64,000 nt of DNA from 2-02-FULL-55-14 sp964581115 (GTDB lineage Bacteria > Bacteroidota > Ignavibacteria > UBA10030): assembly GCA_964581115.1 (NCBI GenBank), contig CAZOMY010000003.1, positions 1-64,000 on the forward strand, read 5' to 3'. Position numbers and translations under genes: made by a program. The notes beneath the pieces were generated by a model, which did no database searches, was not told where the DNA came from, and worked only from the letters and a program-made list of their open reading frames with translations. This document shows positions 58,023 through 64,000 of the stretch, piece after piece. Position 1 is the stretch's first letter, and each line of letters opens with the position of its first letter.

Positions 58023-58909
58023 ACGAACCGATCTCCGGCGCTGACACCCTCGCAACCGCCCCTCATGGTGGAGGCCACGGCGAGGGATTCGACTTCGCCC
58101 ACCTTCTGGACCACATGAAGGACACGAGCTACGTCGAGATCCCCGGCGGCCACGTCGACCTGCCGCAGTTTACCCCCGTCACGATCGGCGGCGTCACGCT
58201 CGACCTGTCACCGACGAAGCACGTGGTCTTCCTCTTGCTCGCGGCTATCCTCCTGACGGTCTGGGCGGTGCGTGCGGCACGCGCATACAGAAAGAACCTT
58301 GTTCCCCGGGGGATGGGGAATGTCCTCGAGACAATGGTCCTGTTCATTCGGGACGAGGTCGCACTGCCGAACATGGGCCCCGCGGGCCTTCGGTACGTTC
58401 CCTACCTGTTGACGACCTTCTTCTTTATCCTGATCATGAACCTGTTGGGCCTCGTACCTTTCGGCGCGACGGCTACGGGGAACATCGCCGTGACCGCGGG
58501 CTTGGCTGTCATCGCGTTCCTGATGATCCAGCTGTCGGCCATCCGGGCGCAGGGGCTCGGCCACTATCTCGCTCACCTGACGGGCGGCGTCCACTGGGCG
58601 CTCTGGCCGATCATGATCCCCATCGAGATCCTCGGCCTCTTCACCAAGCCCTTTGCGCTGTGCATCCGTCTGTTTGCCAACATGACGGGTGGACATATCG
58701 TCATCCTATCCCTCCTCGGACTCATCTTCCTGTTCCGGTCGGCGTTCGTCGGGGTCGGGTCCGTGGCCTTCACCGTGGCCATCATGCTTCTCGAGATCAT
58801 GGTCGCGTTCATTCAGGCGTATGTCTTCACGATGCTCACGTCGCTCTTCATGGGGCTTGGGATGCAGGCGGGCCATGACGAGGCGCACGACGGCGAGCAC
58901 GCGCATTAG
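58019..58909 (+). CDS. atpB: ATP synthase F0 subunit a
   Basis: 296 residues. Subunit a forms the proton half-channels against the c-ring. About six membrane helices. The essential Arg lies in FTKPFALCIRLFANMTGGH, a normal helix-4 signature; LLGLVPFGATATGNIAVTAGLAVIAF is the helix-3 region. The N-terminal part is a long periplasmic section with an acidic/His mix (GHGEGFDFAHLLDHMKD), common in FCB bacteria. Ends in a His/Asp tail (HDEAHDGEHAH). ATGA overlap with the preceding gene. The c subunit follows 81 bp later. Confidence 0.95.
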   Translation: MNEPISGADTLATAPHGGGHGEGFDFAHLLDHMKDTSYVEIPGGHVDLPQFTPVTIGGVTLDLSPTKHVVFLLLAAILLTVWAVRAARAYRKNLVPRGMGNVLETMVLFIRDEVALPNMGPAGLRYVPYLLTTFFFILIMNLLGLVPFGATATGNIAVTAGLAVIAFLMIQLSAIRAQGLGHYLAHLTGGVHWALWPIMIPIEILGLFTKPFALCIRLFANMTGGHIVILSLLGLIFLFRSAFVGVGSVAFTVAIMLLEIMVAFIQAYVFTMLTSLFMGLGMQAGHDEAHDGEHAH

Positions 58910-58990
58910 ACGGATGTATCGCGATCACGACACGCAGACATTCATTCATCTCCCCATCCTCACTTCACGTTCTCTCTAAGGAGTTGTCGC

Positions 58991-59218
58991 ATGGAAGCTA
59001 ACGCTCTCGGTTACCTTGCCGCCGGTTTTGGGGCTGGCCTCGTCATTCTCGGTGCTTCATTCGGTATCGGCAAACTCGCCGCCGCCGCGATGGATGCCAG
59101 CGGCCGTCAGCCTGAGGTCGCCGGCCAGGTCCGGACGTCGATGCTGATCGCAGCGGCCCTCATCGAAGGCGCCACGTTCTTCGCGCTCGCGATCTGCATC
59201 ATTCTCGCCACGAAGTGA
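58991..59218 (+). CDS. atpE: ATP synthase F0 subunit c
   Basis: 75 residues, two membrane helices. Helix 1: GYLAAGFGAGLVILGASFGIGKLA. Loop AMDASGRQPE. Helix 2 has the ion-binding Glu59 in IAAALIEGATFFAL. There is no Gln in helix 1 and no Ser/Thr after Glu59, which are features of Na+-type rings, so the enzyme is predicted to use protons. AAGGAG stands ten bases before the ATG. Confidence 0.95.
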   Translation: MEANALGYLAAGFGAGLVILGASFGIGKLAAAAMDASGRQPEVAGQVRTSMLIAAALIEGATFFALAICIILATK

Positions 59219-59248
59219 CGCGCACCCTCACGCACGAGGAATCGAAGC

Positions 59249-59734
59249 ATGTTCGATATCAATCCAGGGCTCATCATCTGGACGATCGTCGTCTTCGCCG
59301 TCCTGTCGGCTCTCTTGGGCAAGTACGCCTGGCGCCCGATGCTCAAGGCGCTTCAGGACCGTGAGGATTCGATCCGCACGGCGCTGGAACAGGCCGACCG
59401 CGCCCGTGCAGAGGCGGCCGACATGATCCGCCAGAACCAGCAGAACATGGCCAAGGCCGAAGAGGAGTATCAGAAGATGATGCGCGAGGCCCGCGCCATG
59501 GCCGATCAGGTGAAGGAGGAGATCGTCGCGAAGGCCCAGCAGCAGGCGAAGCACGACCTGGAAAAGGCGCACGAGGAGATCCAGCGCAACCTCGACGCTG
59601 CTCGCCAGCAACTTCGGGCCGAGGTCGCCGACCTGGCGATCCGGGCCGCCGAGAAGATCCTCGACGAGTCCCTTGACGCGGCGAAGCAGAAAAAGATCGT
59701 CGACGGCGTCATCAACCAGATTCCGAAGAACTGA
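59249..59734 (+). CDS. atpF: ATP synthase F0 subunit b
   Basis: 161 residues: one N-terminal membrane helix (about 6-26, GLIIWTIVVFAVLSALLGKY) followed by a long charged coiled coil (about 35-155) that forms the peripheral stalk. GWRPML-like YAWRPMLKAL and the E-D-S-I-R-T-A-L-E-Q motif are typical. The C-terminal region IRAAEKILDESLDAAKQKKIVDGVI contacts delta. Only one b gene, so a homodimer is expected. Confidence 0.95.
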   Translation: MFDINPGLIIWTIVVFAVLSALLGKYAWRPMLKALQDREDSIRTALEQADRARAEAADMIRQNQQNMAKAEEEYQKMMREARAMADQVKEEIVAKAQQQAKHDLEKAHEEIQRNLDAARQQLRAEVADLAIRAAEKILDESLDAAKQKKIVDGVINQIPKN

Positions 59735-59737
59735 CCG

Positions 59738-60286
59738 ATGAGTCTCAGTCGCGTAGCACGACGGTATGCCCAGGCCCTCCTTGATGCCGCGACCGGGGCG
59801 CAGCGAGAAGAGCGTGTGGCGGCCGACCTGGATCTGCTCCATGCGATGATCCAGGGGTCGCCCGAGCTTCGGATGTTGCTCAAGAGTCCGGTCATCAAAC
59901 GGGACAAGAAGCAGCAGGCGCTGCGGGCGGCGTTCGAGGGTCGCGTGGAGCCGTTGACGCTCGAATTCATCGGACTGCTGGCCGAGAAGGGGCGCGAACA
60001 GGCTCTGTCACAGGTGGTCGACGCGTTCCGACGATTGCACAACGAGCGGCTCGGCATCGTATCGGTCGAGGTCACCGCCGCGACGCCGTTGTCGCCGGAG
60101 CAGACCGACGCCATCCGGCGCCGGTTCGAATCACTGACGAAGAAAACGGTGACGATGGCCGTGGCCGTCGATGCCGCGTTGAAGGGAGGCTTTGCCGCCC
60201 GTCTCGGCGATACCGTCTACGACGGCTCGATCCGCCGACAGCTGGAACTCTTGCGGGAGCGGTTCACGACCGGCGACGCGGCTTGA
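59738..60286 (+). CDS. atpH: ATP synthase F1 subunit delta
   Basis: 182 residues, all-helical N-terminal domain (SLSRVARRYAQALLDAATG is the usual start) and C-terminal domain with RLGIVSVEVTAATPLSPEQTDAIRRRF and GGFAARLGDTVYDGSIRRQLELLRE. Delta links the b-stalk to the F1 alpha crown. 3-bp gap after atpF. Confidence 0.95.
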   Translation: MSLSRVARRYAQALLDAATGAQREERVAADLDLLHAMIQGSPELRMLLKSPVIKRDKKQQALRAAFEGRVEPLTLEFIGLLAEKGREQALSQVVDAFRRLHNERLGIVSVEVTAATPLSPEQTDAIRRRFESLTKKTVTMAVAVDAALKGGFAARLGDTVYDGSIRRQLELLRERFTTGDAA

Positions 60287-60347
60287 CGCTGCGCAGCCGA
60301 TGTCGAGGACGCATGCACACACGACTTGATCTCTGAAGGATCCATCC

Positions 60348-61901
60348 ATGGCCGAAGTTCGACCTGACGAAGTCTCTACCATACTCCGCAAACAACTCGC
60401 CGGATTCGAGAAGGAGGTCGACATCTATGATGTCGGCACCGTTCTGCAAGTCGGCGACGGCATCGCCCGGGTCTACGGGCTGTCGAAGGTCATGGCCGGC
60501 GAACTCGTCGAGTTCCCGGGCAACGTCTTTGGCATGGTCCTCAACCTCGAAGAAGACAATGTCGGCGTCGTCATCTTCGGCGAAAGCACGCATGTCGGCG
60601 AAGGGGACCTCGTCAAGCGCACAGGCCGCGTAGCGTCGATGCCCGTTGGCGAAGGGATGCTCGGCCGCGTGATCACGCCCCTGGGCGAACCGCTCGACGG
60701 GCGCGGACCCGTCAAGTCTGAGAAGCTGCTGCCGCTCGAGCGGAAAGCTCTGGGCGTGGTGGCCCGCCAGCCGGTGAAAGAGCCGCTCCAGACGGGCCTC
60801 AAGGCCGTCGACGGAATGATCCCCATCGGACGCGGCCAGCGCGAGTTGATCATCGGCGACCGCCAGACCGGCAAGACGGCTGTTGCCGTCGATGCCATCA
60901 TCAATCAAAGATACACGCATTCGGAGGAGGCGAAGAGACTCGGCATCCAACCGGTCTACTGCATCTACGTCGCCATCGGCCAGAAGGGCTCGACGATTGC
61001 GCAGGTCGTGGCCAAACTGGAGGAGTACGGCGCGATGGACTACACGACCGTCATCCAGGCCAGCGCCTCCGACAGCGCTCCGATGCAGTTCATCGCACCG
61101 TACGCGGGTGCCACGCTCGGCGAATACTTCCGCGATTCGGGTCGTCACGCGCTCGTCGTCTATGACGACCTGTCCAAGCAGGCCCAGGCCTACCGGCAGA
61201 TGTCGCTGCTGCTCCGGCGTCCGCCGGGACGCGAGGCGTATCCGGGCGACGTCTTCTATCTCCACTCGCGCCTTCTCGAGAGGGCCTCGAAGCTGAGCGA
61301 CGAGCTCGGCGGCGGCTCACTGACGGCTCTGCCGATCATCGAAACGCAGGCGGGCGACGTTTCGGCCTACATTCCGACGAACGTCATCTCCATCACCGAC
61401 GGCCAGATCTACCTCGAGCCGAACCTGTTCAATTCCGGCGTCCGTCCCGCCATCAATGTCGGCATCTCCGTCTCGCGTGTCGGCGGTAACGCCCAGATCA
61501 AGGCGATGAAGCGCGTGGCCGGCCGCCTGCGGCTCGAGTTGGCACAGTACCGAGAGCTGGAGGCCTTCGCCAAGTTCGGCTCCGACCTGGACAAAACGAC
61601 CCAACAAGCGCTGCGCCGCGGGTCTCGACTCGTCGAGCTGTTGAAGCAGGGGCAGTTCGTCCCCGTACCGGTCGAGAAGCAGGTCGTCGGCATCTTCCTG
61701 GGCACGAACGGTTTCCTGGACGAGATCCCGCTCTCCGACGTGTCGCGGTTTGAGGCCGAGTTCCTCGAGATGATGGATCGCAAGCACAAGGTGGTGCTCG
61801 ACCGAATCGCCAGCTCGAAGGATCTGTCGAAAGAGACCGAGCAGGAGCTGAGCGCGATCGCGAAGGAATTCCGGTCGCGGTTCCAGGTGACCAAGGACTG
61901 A
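60348..61901 (+). CDS. atpA: ATP synthase F1 subunit alpha
   Basis: 517 residues, full length. Walker A-like GDRQTGKT at 170-177, VYCIYVAIGQKGSTIAQV, the ALVVYDDLSKQAQAYRQ Walker B-like strand, and the ATP synthase alpha/beta signature PAINVGISVSRVGGNAQ. The alpha subunit holds the non-catalytic nucleotide sites and contributes the arginine finger to beta (SRVGG region). Preceded by 61 bp of spacer and followed by 138 bp containing a CACAGAG-type palindrome before atpG. Confidence 0.97.
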   Translation: MAEVRPDEVSTILRKQLAGFEKEVDIYDVGTVLQVGDGIARVYGLSKVMAGELVEFPGNVFGMVLNLEEDNVGVVIFGESTHVGEGDLVKRTGRVASMPVGEGMLGRVITPLGEPLDGRGPVKSEKLLPLERKALGVVARQPVKEPLQTGLKAVDGMIPIGRGQRELIIGDRQTGKTAVAVDAIINQRYTHSEEAKRLGIQPVYCIYVAIGQKGSTIAQVVAKLEEYGAMDYTTVIQASASDSAPMQFIAPYAGATLGEYFRDSGRHALVVYDDLSKQAQAYRQMSLLLRRPPGREAYPGDVFYLHSRLLERASKLSDELGGGSLTALPIIETQAGDVSAYIPTNVISITDGQIYLEPNLFNSGVRPAINVGISVSRVGGNAQIKAMKRVAGRLRLELAQYRELEAFAKFGSDLDKTTQQALRRGSRLVELLKQGQFVPVPVEKQVVGIFLGTNGFLDEIPLSDVSRFEAEFLEMMDRKHKVVLDRIASSKDLSKETEQELSAIAKEFRSRFQVTKD

Positions 61902-61929
61902 CCACGCTTGATGGTCGGAAAGAAACCTT

Positions 61930-61998
61930 ACCACAGAGAGCACAACGCTCACAAAGTTCAAAGGTCATTCTCTGTGTGATCTTTGCGGTCTTTGTGGT
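61930..61998. repeat. ACCACAGAG-type inverted repeat between atpA and atpG
   Basis: ACCACAGAGAGCACA (61930-61944) faces CTCTGTGTGATCTTTGCGG and ends TGTGGT (61993-61998). The arms are imperfect. Same word family as at 23681 and 25161. It may change the alpha:gamma ratio by attenuation or RNA processing. Confidence 0.55.
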
Positions 61999-62039
61999 CG
62001 GCAACCTTTCACGTACGTCATTCCAAGAACGAAAGACGA

Positions 62040-62927
62040 GTGGCAACGCTCCGTGAGATACGGCGTCGCATCAGCGGCGTCAAGAATACGCAGAAGATCA
62101 CGAAGGCCATGAAGATGGTGGCCGCGGCCAAACTGCGACGTGCGCAGGATGCCATGATCTCCGCTCGGCCCTACGCCAAGGCTATGCGCGCCATGCTCGG
62201 CAATCTGGCGGGTGCCGTGTCGGGTTCGTCGAGTCCGCTCTTCGAGGTGCGTGCGATCCGACGGGTCGCCGTCATCGTGGTCACGGCCGACCGGGGACTC
62301 TGCGGCGCGTTCAACAGCAACGTCGTTCGAGCGGCAGAGGATCTCGTACGAAAGACCTACGGCCCACAGCTGGCCGAAGGAAACGTTCGGTTGGTGACGA
62401 TCGGGAAAAAGGGGAGCGACTACTTCAAGAAGCGCGGTCCGGACCCCGCCGCAACGTACGTGGGGGTCTTTTCGTCGCTCGACTTTCAGACCGCACGCCA
62501 GGTCTCTCACCAGGTGATGGAGTGGTATCTGAAGGGGGAGGTCGACCGGGTGGACGTGGTCTACAATGAGTTCAAGAATGTTGCTCAGCAGCGGCTCATA
62601 GTCGACCAGTTCCTGCCGGTCCCCCCACTCCAGCTGGAGACAGCCACGCGGGTGACCCCGCCGGAGTACATCTACGAGCCCTCAGGCCAGGCGATCCTGG
62701 CCGATCTGTTGCCGAAGCATCTGAATTTCCAGATCTGGCGAATCCTGCTGGAATCGAACGCCGCTGAACAGGGTGCCCGTATGACGGCTATGGCCAATGC
62801 CACGGAGAATGCAAAAGAGCTGATCCGCGGGCTCACCCTCTCGTACAACAAAGCGCGACAAGCCGGGATCACGAAAGAGCTCCTCGAGATCGTCGCCGGC
62901 GCCGAGGCCCTCCGAACGGCGGAATAG
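62040..62927 (+). CDS. atpG: ATP synthase F1 subunit gamma
   Basis: 295 residues from GTG 62040 (VATLREIRRRISGVKNTQKITKAMKMVAAAKLRRAQ, the classical N-terminal helix of gamma). The C-terminal helix is NATENAKELIRGLTLSYNKARQAGITKELLEIVAGAEAL. Gamma is the rotating shaft. Immediately after this gene the operon ends; atpD and atpC, which normally follow, are absent and the next gene is ffh. Confidence 0.95.
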   Translation: MATLREIRRRISGVKNTQKITKAMKMVAAAKLRRAQDAMISARPYAKAMRAMLGNLAGAVSGSSSPLFEVRAIRRVAVIVVTADRGLCGAFNSNVVRAAEDLVRKTYGPQLAEGNVRLVTIGKKGSDYFKKRGPDPAATYVGVFSSLDFQTARQVSHQVMEWYLKGEVDRVDVVYNEFKNVAQQRLIVDQFLPVPPLQLETATRVTPPEYIYEPSGQAILADLLPKHLNFQIWRILLESNAAEQGARMTAMANATENAKELIRGLTLSYNKARQAGITKELLEIVAGAEALRTAE

Positions 62928-63097
62928 CCCCCCCTCCTTTCGAAACTGTACAGGCCGCTCGTTCGAGTAGGACGGGACGGCTGTTGTTTTGAGGAATGGC
63001 TTGAAATCCGCGCATTTTCTGGCTACCTTTACTATCCTGTCAACGATCGCATTCCAGCGGCTTTCGGCCGGGAGAGCGGAGCGCGTACCGAGGTCTG

Positions 63098-64000
63098 ATG
63101 TTTGAGAGTCTGAGCAAGAAACTCGAGGCCGTCTTCAAGACGTTGCGGGGCCAAGGCAAGATCACGCCCCAGAACATTGAAGGCGCCCTACGGGATGTGC
63201 GGAGGGCCCTGCTCGACGCCGACGTGCACTTTCGTGTCGCTCGTGATTTCGTCGAGTCCGTCAAGCTCCGCGCGCTCGGGCAGGAGGTGCTGGCCAGCAT
63301 AACGCCGGGTCAGCAGATCGTCAAGATCATTCACGACGAGTTGGTCGCGCTACTCGGAACGAGCCGCGCCGACATCGCCGAGAGTCCTACGCCCCCGACG
63401 GTGATACTCGTCGCGGGTCTGCAGGGCTCGGGCAAGACGACGTTCTCCGGCAAGCTGGCCAAGTGGTTGGTCGCCAAAGGCCGTCTGCCGCTCCTCGTCG
63501 CGGCCGACATCCATCGGCCGGCCGCCATCGACCAGTTGGAACTGCTTGGACGGCAGATCGACGTGCCGGTCTTCGTCGACCGGAGCACGCGCGACGCCGT
63601 TCACATCGCGCTCGAAGGGGTCCGCTTCGCGCAGAAGAACGTCCGCGATACGGTCATCGTCGACACGGCCGGGAGGATGCACGTCGACGAAGAGATGATG
63701 CGCGAGGTCGAGGCGGTGCGCGACGCGGTCGCACCGCATGAGACCTTGTTCGTCGTCGACGCGATGACAGGTCAGGACGCCGTCAACACGGCCAAAGCGT
63801 TCCACGACCGTCTTCGGTTTGACGGAGTGGTCCTGACGAAGCTGGATGGCGACAGCCGAGGCGGCGCGGCGCTCTCCATCCGGTCGATCGTCCAGACGCC
63901 GATCAAGTTCGTTGGCGTCGGCGAGAAGCTGGAGGCGCTCGAACCGTTCCACCCCGACCGAATGGCTTCGCGCATCCTCGGGATGGGGGATATCGTCACG
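63098..64000 (+). CDS. ffh: Signal recognition particle protein Ffh, truncated by window edge
   Basis: 301 residues visible, no stop before the window end. N domain from MFESLSKKLEAVFKTLRGQGKIT, then the GTPase domain: G1 GLQGSGKTT (about 107-115), AADIHRPAAIDQLELLG (G2/G3), DTAGRMHVDEEMM, TKLDGDSRGGAALS (G4), and FVGVGEKLEALEPF (G5 region). It binds signal sequences and the 4.5S RNA and delivers ribosomes to FtsY. The methionine-rich M domain would be beyond the edge. It is 170 bp after atpG on the same strand, probably with its own promoter. Confidence 0.95.
   Translation, partial: MFESLSKKLEAVFKTLRGQGKITPQNIEGALRDVRRALLDADVHFRVARDFVESVKLRALGQEVLASITPGQQIVKIIHDELVALLGTSRADIAESPTPPTVILVAGLQGSGKTTFSGKLAKWLVAKGRLPLLVAADIHRPAAIDQLELLGRQIDVPVFVDRSTRDAVHIALEGVRFAQKNVRDTVIVDTAGRMHVDEEMMREVEAVRDAVAPHETLFVVDAMTGQDAVNTAKAFHDRLRFDGVVLTKLDGDSRGGAALSIRSIVQTPIKFVGVGEKLEALEPFHPDRMASRILGMGDIVT

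Overview
This is a roughly 60% GC bacterial chromosome segment, gene-dense on both strands, with no phage, insertion sequence or CRISPR array. It most likely comes from a member of the FCB superphylum on the Ignavibacteria/Kapabacteria/Chlorobi side of Bacteroidota. Three large exported proteins end in the type IX secretion (T9SS) sorting domain with the NYPNPFN motif. The ATP synthase operon carries a, c, b, delta, alpha and gamma but no beta/epsilon. The class assignment is an inference from these traits; there is no rRNA gene in the window.

Layout. 0.1-5.8 kb: a small membrane protein, a YraN nuclease-like protein, and a minus-strand tilS-hpt-ftsH-polyprenol kinase operon. 6.0-9.2 kb: a two-component pair (HAMP/PAS histidine kinase and NtrC-type sigma-54 activator) with a possible 20-codon leader peptide. 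9.5-16.6 kb: a co-oriented envelope-energisation cluster (STAS protein, ExbB, two ExbD, TonB, membrane protein, PstS-like lipoprotein, TPR protein, unlisted 44-residue membrane peptide, lipoprotein). 16.7-23.6 kb: three APC permeases (one fused to a universal-stress domain), a TerC protein and a secreted esterase. 23.8-27.3 kb: a DMSO-reductase-type molybdoenzyme whose Fe-S and membrane-anchor subunits are fused. 27.5-33.0 kb: P1 and S9 peptidases, a tubby-like-sized unknown protein, a membrane protein and a lipase-like hydrolase. 33.2-39.0 kb: a secreted Asp-box propeller protein, an acyltransferase-fold protein with a C-terminal frameshift, and a secreted GH2 glycosidase. 39.3-42.1 kb: a wrecked response regulator, an MFS transporter and a MOT1-type molybdate/sulfate transporter. 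42.4-43.5 kb: tRNA-Met(CAT) with three decayed tandem copies. 43.6-47.0 kb: a hybrid GAF/PAS histidine kinase, bacterioferritin and methylglyoxal synthase. 47.1-50.6 kb: moeA-moaD-moaE-moaA and a small lipoprotein. 50.7-55.8 kb: a second secreted Asp-box protein, an aminopeptidase P, rpsU, and a zinc-ribbon protein. 56.0-64.0 kb: M23 peptidase, bactofilin, atp operon, and ffh (cut by the window edge).

How the parts fit. Molybdenum is a recurrent theme: cofactor synthesis, a candidate molybdate importer and a molybdoenzyme lie within about 25 kb. The proton-motive force is made or used by the ATP synthase and spent by the ExbB/ExbD/TonB cluster. Peptidases (P1, S9, aminopeptidase P), amino-acid permeases, and T9SS-exported propeller and glycosidase proteins suggest a heterotroph living on peptides and polysaccharides. 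Intergenic spaces contain several families of short palindromes, including hairpins with a constant 12-nt loop on different stems. These and the tRNA duplication array are the most unusual non-coding features. No wholly new defence or enzymatic system could be demonstrated; the STAS-ExbB-ExbD-ExbD-TonB-PstS-TPR cluster is the best candidate for a functional module that deserves study.
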